Of a DNA stretch of 64,000 nt, positions 17,890 to 28,636 are shown one piece after another (position 1 is the first letter of the stretch; every line of letters begins with the position of its first letter). This stretch comes from Leucobacter tardus (GTDB taxonomy: Bacteria > Actinomycetota > Actinomycetes > Actinomycetales > Microbacteriaceae). The stretch lies in the NCBI RefSeq assembly GCF_017583045.1, contig NZ_JAGFBF010000001.1:372001-436000 (forward strand). The letters run 5' to 3'. The notes under the pieces were generated by a model that made no database searches, was not told the origin of the DNA, and saw nothing but the letters and a program-made list of their open reading frames with translations. The translations under genes and the position numbers were made by a program.

Positions 17890-19311
17890 ATGGCAGCTCC
17901 GAGCCCCGGATACTCAGTCACCATCCGTTTGAAGACCCCCGCAGGATTCAGCGTCACGAGCGAAGTCGTGGCGGCAGCCGGACAAGCCGATGCGCAGATC
18001 ACCGCAGTGGACGTCGTGGAGTCCCACCCGGACAGCATGGTGATCGACCTCACGGCGAACACCTCCTCCCCCGATCACGTCGAACAGGTCACGGCGGCGG
18101 TCAGTTCGGTGCCGGGAGTCGAGGTCGAGCACGTCAGCGACCGCACGTTCCTCATCCACCTCGGCGGCAAGCTCGAGGTCGTGCCGAAGCTCGAACTGCG
18201 CAACCGCGACGACCTCTCCCGCGCGTACACCCCAGGCGTCGCGCGCGTCTCGAAGGCGATCGCCGCGGACAAGAGCCTGGCGCGCAACCTCACGGTGAAG
18301 CGCAATACGATCGCCGTCGTGAGCGACGGATCGGCCGTGCTCGGGCTCGGCAACATCGGCCCCGAGGGCGCGCTCCCCGTGATGGAGGGCAAGGCGGCGC
18401 TCTTCAAGCAGTTCGCAGACGTCGACGCCTGGCCGGTCTGCCTGGACACCCAGGACACCGATGAGATCGTCATGATCGTCAAGGCGCTCGCACCCGTCTA
18501 CGGTGGCGTGAACCTCGAAGACATCGCGGCGCCGCGCTGCTTCGAGATCGAGGCACGACTCCGTGAAGAGCTCGACATCCCGGTCTTCCACGACGACCAG
18601 CACGGTACCGCGATCGTGGTGCTCGCTGCGCTGAACAACGCGCTCCGCGTCGTCGGCAAGAAGATCGAAGACATCCGCGTGGCGATCTCGGGCGTCGGCG
18701 CCGCAGGCAACGCCATCATCCAGTTGCTGCAGGCATCCGGGGTCTCGCACATCGTGGCCGCCGGACGCGCCGGCATCGTCGCCCGCGACCATGAGCACTC
18801 CGATCCGCACCGCAAGTGGATCGCGGAGCACACGAATCCCGAGAACCTCACCGGCACGCTCTCGGACGCCGTCCGCGGCGCCGACGTCTTCATCGGCGTC
18901 TCGGCACCGAACGTGCTCACCGAGGCCGATGTCGAGAGCATGGCCGACCAGGCGATCGTGTTCGCGCTCGCGAACCCCGACCCCGAGATCGATCCGGCGC
19001 TCGCGGCGAAGCACGCCGCCGTCGTCGCGACCGGGCGCAGCGACTTCCCGAACCAGATCAACAACGTGCTCGCGTTCCCCGGCGTCTTCCGCGGACTGCT
19101 CGACGCCGGGGTCTCCGACGTGACGGATGAGATGCTGGTCGCATCGGCCGATGCCATCAGTGGCAACGTCTCCGACGACCAGCTCAACTCGAGCTACATC
19201 ATCCCGAGCGTCTTCGACCGCGATGTCGCTCGCGATGTCGCCGAGGCGATCGTCGCCGTCGCCCACCGCAACGGCTCCGCAGACACCACCGCAGAAAGGA
19301 CCGCGCGATGA
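17890..19311 (+). CDS. NAD(P)-dependent malic enzyme with N-terminal ACT domain
   Basis: A 473-residue enzyme that oxidatively decarboxylates malate to pyruvate and CO2. Residues 7-90 form an ACT-like regulatory domain (YSVTIRLKTPAGF...VEVEHVSDRTFLIHLGGK). The catalytic part has the malic signature SRAYTPGVARV, the metal-binding FEIEARLREELDIPVFHDDQHGTA, and the Rossmann motif ISGVGAAGNAI near residue 270. GGAGG precedes the ATG. It overlaps aceB by 4 bases (ATGA). Together with malate synthase and AceE it can recycle malate to acetyl-CoA. The ACT domain suggests amino-acid or metabolite control; the ligand is unknown. Confidence 0.93.
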   Translation: MAAPSPGYSVTIRLKTPAGFSVTSEVVAAAGQADAQITAVDVVESHPDSMVIDLTANTSSPDHVEQVTAAVSSVPGVEVEHVSDRTFLIHLGGKLEVVPKLELRNRDDLSRAYTPGVARVSKAIAADKSLARNLTVKRNTIAVVSDGSAVLGLGNIGPEGALPVMEGKAALFKQFADVDAWPVCLDTQDTDEIVMIVKALAPVYGGVNLEDIAAPRCFEIEARLREELDIPVFHDDQHGTAIVVLAALNNALRVVGKKIEDIRVAISGVGAAGNAIIQLLQASGVSHIVAAGRAGIVARDHEHSDPHRKWIAEHTNPENLTGTLSDAVRGADVFIGVSAPNVLTEADVESMADQAIVFALANPDPEIDPALAAKHAAVVATGRSDFPNQINNVLAFPGVFRGLLDAGVSDVTDEMLVASADAISGNVSDDQLNSSYIIPSVFDRDVARDVAEAIVAVAHRNGSADTTAERTAR

Positions 19312-20912
19312 CCATCGAGGTTTCCGACCACGCCCCCACTCCCCGAGCCGCCGAGATCCTCACCCCTGAGGCGCTCGCCTTCGTCGAGCAGCTGCACGAC
19401 CGCTTCGCCGGTCGCGTTCCCGGGCTCCTCGAGCGTCGCGCGGAACGTCGCGAGCAGCTGGCGCGCAACCCCCGACTCGACTTCCTGCCCGAGACGGCCG
19501 AGATCCGGGCGGGCGACTGGACCGTGCCCGAGCCACCGGCGGCGCTCGCCGATCGACGCGTCGAGATCACCGGCCCGGCGAGCCCGACCAAGATGGCGAT
19601 CAACGCGCTGAACTCGGGGGCCAAGGTCTGGCTCGCCGACCTCGAGGACGCCTCGACCCCCAGCTGGTTCAACGTCATCGATGCGATCACGAACCTGAGC
19701 GACGCCGCACGCGGCGACCTCTCTTTCACCTCGGGCGAGGGCAAGGAGTACCGGCTGCGGACCGACGCGCCGCTCGCCCTCGTCGTCGTGCGCCCGCGCG
19801 GGTGGCACCTGCCCGAGCACCACGTGACCGTCAACGGTGAGACCGCCGTCGGCGCGCTCGTCGACTTCGGACTCCACTTCTTCCACAACGCTCGGGTGCT
19901 CTCCGACAAGGGCGAGGGACCGTTCTACTACCTGCCGAAGATGGAGAGCCACCTCGAGGCGCGCCTGTGGAACGACATCTTCACCTTCGCCGAGGAGGCG
20001 CTCGAAATCCCGGCAGGGACGGTGCGCGCGACCATGCTGATCGAGACGATCACCGCCGCGTTCGAGATGGACGAGATGCTGTACGAGCTGCGACCCCACG
20101 CATCCGGCCTGAACGCGGGACGCTGGGACTACCTCTTCAGCATCATCAAGAACTTCCGCGACGCCGGAGCCTCATTCGAGCTTCCCGACCGCGCGCAGGT
20201 CGCGATGACGGCCCCCTTCATGCGGGCGTACACCGAGCTGCTGGTGCAGACGTGCCACAAGCGCGGGGCATTCGCGATGGGCGGCATGGCCGCGGTGATC
20301 CCGAACCGTCGCGAACCCGAGGTGACCGAGCAGGCCTTCCAGAAGGTGCGCGACGACAAGTCGCGCGAGGCGAACGATGGGTTCGACGGTTCGTGGGTCG
20401 CGCACCCCGATCTCGTCCCGGTGTGCGCGGAGATCTTCGACGGCGTCCTGGGAGACCGACCCAATCAGATCGATCGTCAGCGCCCCGACGTCGACGTGCA
20501 GGCCGCCGACCTCATCGACATCTCGTCGCTGCAGGGCACCGCGACGATGGTGGGGCTGCGCACCAACCTCTACGTCGCCGTGGCGTACACGGCGGTCTGG
20601 TTGAGCGGCAACGGCGCCGTCGCGATCCACAATCTCATGGAGGACGCGGCGACCGCTGAGATCTCGCGCTCGCAGGTCTGGCAGCAGGTGCACAACGGCA
20701 CGGTGCTCGAATCGGGTGAAACGGTGACCCGCGAGCTCGTCGAGCACGTGCTCGACGAGGAGCTCGACCGGCTGCACGGCGAGGTCGCGGTGGACGCGTA
20801 CGAGCGCTACTACGCGCCCGCGGGCGAACTGGTGCGCACCATCGTGCTGAGCGAGGAGTACACCGACTTCTTGACGCTGCCGGCCTACGATCTGCTGACG
20901 AAGCAGGGGTGA
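19308..20912 (+). CDS. aceB: Malate synthase A
   Basis: A 534-residue enzyme that condenses glyoxylate with acetyl-CoA to give malate. The length is that of the A isoform rather than the longer G isoform. Visible signatures are SPTKMAINALNSGAKVWLAD with the acidic LEDASTP, VRPRGWHLPEHH, IETITAAFEMDEMLYELRPH, and GLNAGRWDYLFSIIK. No isocitrate lyase gene is nearby, so the glyoxylate probably comes from allantoin breakdown rather than from the glyoxylate shunt. It is flanked by malic enzyme (4-base overlap) and the DUF6986 gene (4-base overlap). Confidence 0.95.
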   Translation: MTIEVSDHAPTPRAAEILTPEALAFVEQLHDRFAGRVPGLLERRAERREQLARNPRLDFLPETAEIRAGDWTVPEPPAALADRRVEITGPASPTKMAINALNSGAKVWLADLEDASTPSWFNVIDAITNLSDAARGDLSFTSGEGKEYRLRTDAPLALVVVRPRGWHLPEHHVTVNGETAVGALVDFGLHFFHNARVLSDKGEGPFYYLPKMESHLEARLWNDIFTFAEEALEIPAGTVRATMLIETITAAFEMDEMLYELRPHASGLNAGRWDYLFSIIKNFRDAGASFELPDRAQVAMTAPFMRAYTELLVQTCHKRGAFAMGGMAAVIPNRREPEVTEQAFQKVRDDKSREANDGFDGSWVAHPDLVPVCAEIFDGVLGDRPNQIDRQRPDVDVQAADLIDISSLQGTATMVGLRTNLYVAVAYTAVWLSGNGAVAIHNLMEDAATAEISRSQVWQQVHNGTVLESGETVTRELVEHVLDEELDRLHGEVAVDAYERYYAPAGELVRTIVLSEEYTDFLTLPAYDLLTKQG

Positions 20913-22213
20913 GCGCGGTGGCGGAGACTGTGCAGACCTCGCTGGGTGCGGCCGACTTCGCGGCGGCCGCCGAGGCGCTCGCGCCGACCGACCGATTGCT
21001 CGCCACCGCGTACCCCGGCGACCCGGGGAACCGGCAGCCGATCCACACCGTGTACGTACCGGGCGATCGGTACGCGGCGGGACTCGCGCAGCAGTGGGGC
21101 GACGCCGCTCGATCCGCCGTCGACGGCGTCGGCGGCATCGACCGCCTCGTCGCCGAGCTCGGGATCGCCGCGGCCGACCGCCCCATCGTCGCCGAGCGCG
21201 TGCTCGCCAAGCTCGACGCGGAGCCCATCGAGGATCTGCGGATCGACTTCGAGGACGGATTCGGTGATCGCGGTGACGCCGCTGAGGACGCCGCGGTCGT
21301 CGCGGCGGCGGAGGCGCTGGCCGCCGATGCGGCGGCGGGCACCGCCCCCCCGTTCGTCGGGATCCGGTTCAAGTGCTTCGAAGCCGATACCCGCGAGCGC
21401 GGCATCCGCACGCTCGACCTCTTCCTCACCACGCTCGTCGCGCAGACCGGCGCGGCCGGGCTTCCGGATGGGCTCGTGCTCACCCTGCCCAAGGTGACGA
21501 CCGTTGCCCAGGTGGAGGTCATGGTCGGGCTGCTCGAGCGACTCGAGAGCGCGCTCGAACTCGCTCCGGGGCGTCTCGGGTTCGAGGTGCAGGTCGAGAC
21601 GCCGCAGCTCATCATCGGGGCCGGAGGCACGATGCCGGTGGCCGAGCTGCTGCACCGCGGTGCCGGCCGCATCACGGGCCTGCACTACGGCACGTACGAC
21701 TATTCGGCGTCGCTCGGCATCGCGGCTGCGCAGCAGTCGATGGAGCACCCGGCCGCCGATTTCGCGAAGCAGGTCATGCAGGTCGCCGTCGCCGGAACCG
21801 GGGTGCGCCTCTCCGACGGGTCGACGAACGTGATCCCCGCGGGAGACGAGGCGAGCACGATCGCGGCCTGGCAACTGCACGGACGCCTCGTGCGTCGCTC
21901 GCTCGAGCGCGCCTACTATCAAGGCTGGGACCTGCACCCGGCCCACCTGCCCAGTCGGTTCGCGGCGAGCTACGCGTTCTTCAGGGACGGTCTCGAGCAG
22001 GTCGCCGCACGACTGCGCAACTATGTCGAGCAGAACACCGACGGGTTTCTGGACGAGCCGGCGACGGCCCGCGCGCTCGCCGGGTTCCTGGCTCGCGGCG
22101 TGCAGTCCGGCGCCGTCAGCGCGGCCGAGCTGACGGATCGCGTCGGCATCAGCGAATCAGCACTCGTCGCGCTCGCCTATCCGCGGCGCGACACTCACGC
22201 AACGAAGGAATGA
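20909..22213 (+). CDS. DUF6986 / HpcH-HpaI (CitE-like) TIM-barrel protein, function unknown
   Basis: A 434-residue protein of the phosphoenolpyruvate/CitE/malate synthase-like TIM-barrel superfamily. Recognisable elements are IEDLRIDFEDGFGDRG (acidic metal-binding loop, around residue 110), VGIRFKCFE (candidate substrate-binding Arg), and LGFEVQVETPQLI (candidate metal-binding Glu). These resemble the active sites of citrate lyase beta and malyl-CoA lyases, but the protein is longer. It overlaps the aceB stop codon (GTGA); a GTG at 20918 with GGGG upstream is an alternative start. Tight coupling to aceB and allE suggests a role in glyoxylate or ureidoglycine chemistry. No function is assigned. 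Confidence 0.8.
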   Translation: MSAVAETVQTSLGAADFAAAAEALAPTDRLLATAYPGDPGNRQPIHTVYVPGDRYAAGLAQQWGDAARSAVDGVGGIDRLVAELGIAAADRPIVAERVLAKLDAEPIEDLRIDFEDGFGDRGDAAEDAAVVAAAEALAADAAAGTAPPFVGIRFKCFEADTRERGIRTLDLFLTTLVAQTGAAGLPDGLVLTLPKVTTVAQVEVMVGLLERLESALELAPGRLGFEVQVETPQLIIGAGGTMPVAELLHRGAGRITGLHYGTYDYSASLGIAAAQQSMEHPAADFAKQVMQVAVAGTGVRLSDGSTNVIPAGDEASTIAAWQLHGRLVRRSLERAYYQGWDLHPAHLPSRFAASYAFFRDGLEQVAARLRNYVEQNTDGFLDEPATARALAGFLARGVQSGAVSAAELTDRVGISESALVALAYPRRDTHATKE

Positions 22214-22219
22214 GGATCG

Positions 22220-23035
22220 ATGTCGACACCCACCTACGCCACCATTGACCCGACGCTCCCGCCGCAGACCGACTCCCTCGGTTCAGCGGCGATCGTCACC
22301 GAGGCCTACACCGTGATCCCGAACTCGGTGATGCGCGACATCGTCGCCAGCCTGTTCCCCGAGTGGGAGCAGACGCGAGGCTGGATCCTGAACCGGCCGG
22401 TGTCGGGAGGCGCGACGACCTTCGCGCAGATGATCATGGAGGTGCAGCCGGGCGGCGGTTCGGATGCACCGGAGCCGCAGGCCGAGGTCGAGGGCTTCCT
22501 CTTCGTGCTGAGCGGGGAGTTCTCCGTCACGATTGACGGTGCCGCCCACGACCTCGGTGCGGGCGGGTACGCCTTCATCCCGGCGGGAACGGCGTGGTCG
22601 CTGCGCAACCCCGGGTCGGCGCCCGGTCAGTTCCACTGGTTCCGCAAGCGGTACGAACCGGTCGCCGGTCTGACGGCCCGACCGCTCGTCGGGAACGAGC
22701 AGGAGATCACGGCCGGCGCGATGGCGGGAACCGACGGCAAGTGGTCCACGACCCGGTTCTTCGATCCCGAAGATCTCGCGTACGACATGCACGTGACCGT
22801 CGTGACGTTCGAACCCGGGGCCAAGATCCCCTTCCTCGAGACGCACGTCATGGAGCACGGGATCTACGTGCTGGAGGGCAACGCCGTCTACCGGTTGAAC
22901 GACGACTGGGTCGAGCTGCAGCCGGGCGACTACTTCTCGCTGCGGGCGTTCTGCCCCCAGGCCTGTTACGCGGGCGGGCCGGGCAAGTTCCGATACCTGC
23001 TGTATAAGGATGTGAATCGGCAGATCGCGCTGTAG
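22220..23035 (+). CDS. allE: (S)-ureidoglycine aminohydrolase
   Basis: A 271-residue bicupin manganese enzyme that releases ammonia from (S)-ureidoglycine to give (S)-ureidoglycolate. The first cupin carries VEGFLFVLSGEFSVTIDG; the second carries the metal site PFLETHVMEHGIYVLEG followed by LQPGDYFSLRAFCPQACYAGG, which is the family's active-site region. It is the last gene of the malic enzyme-aceB unit, 6 bases after DUF6986, and is followed by a strong terminator. Its substrate normally comes from allantoate amidohydrolase, which is not encoded in the window. Confidence 0.92.
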   Translation: MSTPTYATIDPTLPPQTDSLGSAAIVTEAYTVIPNSVMRDIVASLFPEWEQTRGWILNRPVSGGATTFAQMIMEVQPGGGSDAPEPQAEVEGFLFVLSGEFSVTIDGAAHDLGAGGYAFIPAGTAWSLRNPGSAPGQFHWFRKRYEPVAGLTARPLVGNEQEITAGAMAGTDGKWSTTRFFDPEDLAYDMHVTVVTFEPGAKIPFLETHVMEHGIYVLEGNAVYRLNDDWVELQPGDYFSLRAFCPQACYAGGPGKFRYLLYKDVNRQIAL

Positions 23036-23045
23036 GGCGCGCATC

Positions 23046-23085
23046 GCTGAGCCCGGGGCCGCAGGAACGCGGCCCCGGGCTCAGC
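23046..23085. terminator. Bidirectional terminator between allE and a membrane protein
   Basis: A perfect 17-bp inverted repeat (23046-23062 and 23069-23085) with the 6-base loop AGGAAC lies between the convergent allE and the membrane-protein gene. It is very GC-rich and should terminate both. Confidence 0.88.
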
Positions 23086-23094
23086 TGCGCGGAC

Positions 23095-23511
23095 CTAGCG
23101 TCGGCGGCCGAAATAGGCGTTCGAGGCGGGCAGGAACATCAGGATCGTGGCGAACACCGCCGCAGCGACGCCGATCCACCCGGTGAAGCCGTTGCCGCCT
23201 CCGCTCACGGCCCCGAAGAACTGGAGGACGGCGAGCACCGTCAGCACGATGCGCGCCCAGTTTCGGCCCGCACGCATCTGGAACACGATCAGGAGCTGGA
23301 TCAGCGAGATCACGATCGCGACGATCGCGGCGGCGACGTAGACGCCGGTGCCGACGCCCGCAGACGTCATGCCGGCCCCGGCGATCTCAGCCGACCCCGA
23401 GAGAACGAGCAGAATGATGCCGTTCACGATGCCCAGCAGCACCGTCACCAGCCAGATGATGAACGCGGCGGTCACGGTGGACGGTCGTGCGGAGCTTTCT
23501 GAAATCGACAT
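23095..23511 (-). CDS. Small four-helix membrane protein, unknown
   Basis: A 138-residue protein with four hydrophobic segments and a short basic tail (YFGRRR). I placed the start at 23511 because AAGGAA precedes the ATG on the minus strand and MSISESS begins a normal cytoplasmic tail. I do not recognise a family beyond generic small actinobacterial membrane proteins. It lies in opposite orientation between two catabolic units, with no shared operator of its own, so it is probably unrelated to the pathway. Confidence 0.7.
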   Translation of the reverse strand: MSISESSARPSTVTAAFIIWLVTVLLGIVNGIILLVLSGSAEIAGAGMTSAGVGTGVYVAAAIVAIVISLIQLLIVFQMRAGRNWARIVLTVLAVLQFFGAVSGGGNGFTGWIGVAAAVFATILMFLPASNAYFGRRR

Positions 23512-23608
23512 CGGCGTTCCTTCCACGGATGAGTGGGGCAACCGTAACACCGCGCGCACCATCGCGCACCTGTTCTGCAGCGATCGGCCGGCGCCGCGTC
23601 GGTGCGGG

Positions 23609-23676
23609 TTGACACTCGCGCGCAGCCAGGGTTACTCTTCTTTCACACAACAGAACTTAGCTTCCACATTGTGAAA
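23609..23676 (+). promoter_or_regulatory. Promoter and candidate operator of the glycerate-pathway unit
   Basis: A consensus TTGACA (23609-23614) and TACTCT (23633-23638) are 18 bases apart. AGAA (23652-23655), CTTC (23661-23664) and GAAA (23673-23676) follow downstream of the expected start site, so a bound repressor could block elongation. The core CTTCCACATTGTGAAAG shares 13 of 17 bases with the peroxiredoxin site. Confidence 0.65.
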
Positions 23677-23715
23677 GTTAACGAGTTCTACGAACCGCGA
23701 AAGTGAGGTCGTCCG

Positions 23716-24501
23716 ATGTCGTACACCGTCAACGCGTCCATCCTGCTCACCGATCTGCCGCTCCTCGAGCGCCCCGCCGCAGCGCGGGCCGCCGGGTTCG
23801 AGGCCGTCGAGTTCTGGTGGCCCTTCGCCACCGCGACACCGGCGACCGACGAGGTCGACGCGTTCATAGCCGCGATCCGCGGCGCCGGCGTGCAGCTCAC
23901 CGGGCTCAACTTCTTCGCCGGCGACATGCCCGCGGGCGACCGGGGCGTGCTCTCGAATCCCGAGCGCAGCGGCGAGTTCCGCGACAACCTCGACGTCGTC
24001 ACGCGCATCGGCGAACAGCTCGGCACCCCGGCATTCAACGCTCTCTACGGGAAGCGCATCGACGGGGTCACCCCCGAAGAGCAGGACGCGCTCGGAGCCG
24101 AGAACCTGGCGCTCGCCGCTGACGCGGTCGCCCGGATCGGGGGCACGGTGCTCGTCGAGCCGGTCTCCGGCGCCCCCGAGTACCCGCTCAAGACCGCTCA
24201 GGACGCCCTCGACGTCATCGCACGCACCGGACGCGACAACGTACGACTGCTGGCCGACTTCTACCACCTCGCCGTCAACGGCGACGACGTCGCCGCCGTC
24301 ATCGAGGCGCACGCCGCGCAGTTCGGACACATTCAGATCGCCGACGACCCCGGCCGAGGCGAACCCGGCACCGGGCGGCTTCCGCTGCAGCAGTGGATCG
24401 ACCGCAGCCGTGCACTCGGCTACGACGGGGCCATCGGCCTCGAGTACAAGCAGTCGCAGGACGACCCGTTCGCCTGGCTCCAGGCGTCGGCCCGCGTCTG
24501 A
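23716..24501 (+). CDS. hyi: Hydroxypyruvate isomerase family protein
   Basis: A 261-residue TIM-barrel enzyme of the AP-endonuclease 2 superfamily. It interconverts hydroxypyruvate and tartronate semialdehyde, the product of Gcl. Typical blocks are AARAAGFEAVEFWWPF, LNFFAGDMPAGDRG, VLVEPVSG, LLADFYHLAVNGDD and GHIQIADDPGRGEPGTG, which carry the metal-binding Glu, Asp and His residues. GAGG precedes the ATG by 7 bases. First gene of a four-gene glycerate-pathway unit with its own strong promoter. Confidence 0.92.
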   Translation: MSYTVNASILLTDLPLLERPAAARAAGFEAVEFWWPFATATPATDEVDAFIAAIRGAGVQLTGLNFFAGDMPAGDRGVLSNPERSGEFRDNLDVVTRIGEQLGTPAFNALYGKRIDGVTPEEQDALGAENLALAADAVARIGGTVLVEPVSGAPEYPLKTAQDALDVIARTGRDNVRLLADFYHLAVNGDDVAAVIEAHAAQFGHIQIADDPGRGEPGTGRLPLQQWIDRSRALGYDGAIGLEYKQSQDDPFAWLQASARV

Positions 24502-24542
24502 CCCCGCGACCCCTTTTTTCCCCTTCACCAGAAAGGCTCTCA

Positions 24543-25427
24543 ATGTCGAACATCGCCTTCATCGGACTCGGAATCATGGGACTGCCCATGTCCATCAATC
24601 TCGTCACGGCCGGCCACACGGTCGTCGGCTTCAACCGCAGCAGCGCCAAGGTCGAGCAGCTCGTCGCCGCGGGCGGGTCGGGTGCGTCGACGATCGCCGA
24701 GGCGGTCGCCGACGCCGACATCGTCGTCACCATGGTGCCCGACTCCCCCGATGTCGAAGCCGTCGTCACCGGCGAAGACGGTGTGTTCGCGCACGCGAAG
24801 GCGGGTGCGCTCTGGATCGACTTCTCCTCCATCCGACCCGACGTCGCCTCGCGACTCTCCGCCGAGGCGCGCGACGCCGGCCTGCGTCCGCTCGACGCTC
24901 CCGTCTCGGGCGGAGAGCCCGGCGCCATCGACGGCGTGCTGTCGATCATGGTCGGCGGAGACCCCGACGACTTCGCCGCCGCCGCCGAGGTGCTCGACAT
25001 CGTCGGCAAGACGATCGTGCATGTGGGCCCCTCCGGTGCCGGACAGACCGTCAAAGCGGCGAATCAACTCATCGTCGCGGTCAACATCCAAGCACTGGCC
25101 GAAGCCGTTACGTTCCTGGAGGCCTACGGCGTCGACACCGATGCGGCACTGCGCGTGCTCGGCGGCGGCCTCGCCGGGTCGAAGGTGCTCGAGCAGAAGG
25201 GGCAGAAGATGCTCGATCGCTCCTTCGACCCCGGCTTCCGTCTCGAACTGCACAACAAGGACCTCGGCATCGTCACTGCCGCCGCTCGCGAAGCCGGGGT
25301 GGTCGTCCCCCTCGGCTCCGCCGTCGCCCAGCTCGTCTCCGCACTCGTCGCCCGCGGCGACGGCGGACTCGACCACTCGGGCCTCTTCAAGCTCGCCGGC
25401 GAGCTCTCAGGCCGCTCGAACGGCTGA
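24543..25427 (+). CDS. glxR: Tartronate semialdehyde reductase
   Basis: A 294-residue NAD(P)H-dependent 2-hydroxy-3-oxopropionate reductase of the beta-hydroxyacid dehydrogenase family. It reduces tartronate semialdehyde to D-glycerate. The N-terminal IAFIGLGIMGLPMSINL is the Rossmann motif, DAPVSGGEPGA the substrate-binding signature, GPSGAGQTVKAANQL contains the catalytic Lys, and FRLELHNKDL the cofactor-binding Lys. The start at 24543 follows AGAAAGG and opens directly on the Rossmann strand. It sits 41 bases after hyi and upstream of gcl. Confidence 0.94.
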   Translation: MSNIAFIGLGIMGLPMSINLVTAGHTVVGFNRSSAKVEQLVAAGGSGASTIAEAVADADIVVTMVPDSPDVEAVVTGEDGVFAHAKAGALWIDFSSIRPDVASRLSAEARDAGLRPLDAPVSGGEPGAIDGVLSIMVGGDPDDFAAAAEVLDIVGKTIVHVGPSGAGQTVKAANQLIVAVNIQALAEAVTFLEAYGVDTDAALRVLGGGLAGSKVLEQKGQKMLDRSFDPGFRLELHNKDLGIVTAAAREAGVVVPLGSAVAQLVSALVARGDGGLDHSGLFKLAGELSGRSNG

Positions 25428-25562
25428 CCCAGCTCGGGGGTCGGGCGCGGCGCTATTACTCACACCTTGCCGGGCTCGACCCTCGGATGACCCATCGCGG
25501 GCCCACCCCGCACCCGGAGCGAAGAACGACCTTCCCTCCGACGGAAATGAAGGAGTTTCACC

Positions 25563-27362
<1,800 letters not shown>

Positions 27363-27374
27363 CGACGGAGTAAC

Positions 27375-28526
27375 GTGACTGCCATGCGCATCGTCATCGC
27401 TCCGGACAAGTTCAAGGGTTCTCTCACCGCGGCCGAGGTCGGCGACCACATCGCGCTCGGCATGCGCGCCGCGTGCGCGGATCCCGACATCACCGTCGTT
27501 CCCATGGCCGACGGCGGTGAGGGCACGGTCGATGCGGCGCTCGCGAACGGATTCTCCCGGATCGAGGTCGAGGTCTCCGGGCCGCTCGGCGCCCCGGTCA
27601 GGGCCGCCATCGCGGTGCGCGGCGAGGAGGCGGTCGTCGAGATGGCGGCCGCCTCCGGCCTGGCGCTCGTCGACGAAACGGATCGGAATGCGCTCGCGGC
27701 GACCTCGCGCGGGACCGGAGAACTCATCCGCGCGGCGCTCGACGCCGGCGTCACGCGCATCGTGCTGGCCATCGGCGGGAGCGCGTCGACCGACGGCGGC
27801 GCGGGCATGCTGGCGGCGCTCGGTGCGCGTCTGCTCGACGCCGAGGGGCGCGATGTCGCCGACGGCGGCGGTCCCCTCGCGGAGGTCGTCGACGTCGACC
27901 TGTCCGGTCTCGACGCGCGCATTGCCGAGACGAGCTTCATGCTGGCCAGCGACGTCGATCACGCGTTGCTCGGCCCGAACGGCGCTGCTTGCGTGTTCGG
28001 CCCGCAGAAGGGGGCTTCGGCGACGGACGTGCTCGAGCTGGAGCGCGGCCTCACGGTGTTCGCTCGAGCCTTGCAGGGCGGCTCGGGCGGTGAAGACTTC
28101 GCCTCTCACCCCGGAGCGGGTGCAGCGGGCGGCGTGGGATTCGCCGCCCTGGCGGTGCTCGGGGCCGAACGTCTGCCCGGCGTCGACGTCGTCGTCGACT
28201 TCACGCGATTGCGCGCCCATCTCGCCGGAGCCGACCTCGCGATCACCGGAGAGGGGTCGTTCGACGACCAGAGCCTCGGCGGCAAGACGCCGATGGGCGT
28301 GCTCGCCGCGGCGGCCTCCCTCGCCGTGCCCACGGTCGTGGTCTGCGGGCGCTCCCTGCTCGATGAAGCCGCGTGGCGGGAGGCCGGATTCGTCGGGTGC
28401 TTCGCCACGGCCGATCGTGCGCCGGACGCCGAGACGAGCATGCGCGAGACCGGCCCGCTGCTGCAGGCGATCGGCGCCGAACTGGTGCGTCGCTGGCGGG
28501 CCGGCGAGTTTGCTGGGAGTGCTTGA
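27375..28526 (+). CDS. glxK: Glycerate kinase
   Basis: A 383-residue GarK/GlxK-type kinase that phosphorylates D-glycerate and so feeds the carbon into lower glycolysis. It starts MRIVIAPDKFKGSLTA and shows VPMADGGEGT, GIGGSASTDGG-like IGGSASTDGGAGMLAALG, and ITGEGSFDDQS. Either the GTG at 27375 (GGAG 4 bases upstream) or the ATG at 27384 may be the start; the second matches the family N terminus. It ends the hyi-glxR-gcl unit, completing glyoxylate to phosphoglycerate. Confidence 0.94.
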   Translation: MTAMRIVIAPDKFKGSLTAAEVGDHIALGMRAACADPDITVVPMADGGEGTVDAALANGFSRIEVEVSGPLGAPVRAAIAVRGEEAVVEMAAASGLALVDETDRNALAATSRGTGELIRAALDAGVTRIVLAIGGSASTDGGAGMLAALGARLLDAEGRDVADGGGPLAEVVDVDLSGLDARIAETSFMLASDVDHALLGPNGAACVFGPQKGASATDVLELERGLTVFARALQGGSGGEDFASHPGAGAAGGVGFAALAVLGAERLPGVDVVVDFTRLRAHLAGADLAITGEGSFDDQSLGGKTPMGVLAAAASLAVPTVVVCGRSLLDEAAWREAGFVGCFATADRAPDAETSMRETGPLLQAIGAELVRRWRAGEFAGSA

Positions 28527-28590
28527 CACCTCACCGCACCTGTGGTGAACTCATTCTCATCTCGCGGAATGCAGTTTTCGCATCGTGAAA
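28523..28590 (+). promoter_or_regulatory. Promoter and candidate operator of the allantoin unit
   Basis: TTGACA (28523-28528) and TGAACT (28546-28551) are 17 bases apart; the -35 box overlaps the end of glxK. GGAA (28566-28569), TTTT (28575-28578) and GAAA (28587-28590) follow, with the extended palindrome GTTTTCGCA/TCGTGAAAC. An outer CTCGC...GCGAG pair (28561-28565 and 28594-28598) encloses the site. Confidence 0.65.
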
Positions 28591-28636
28591 CTAGCGAGAT
28601 GCCGATCGACGAAGATGTCATCCCCAAGGAGTTCCC

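Noticed and set aside
25523-25547. Possible sixth regulon operator before gcl (GAA, CTTC, GAAA elements)
   Set aside because: The GAA-GAA distance is 20, but the TTC element is shifted by one base and no -35/-10 pair lies at the expected distance. gcl is probably read from the hyi promoter.
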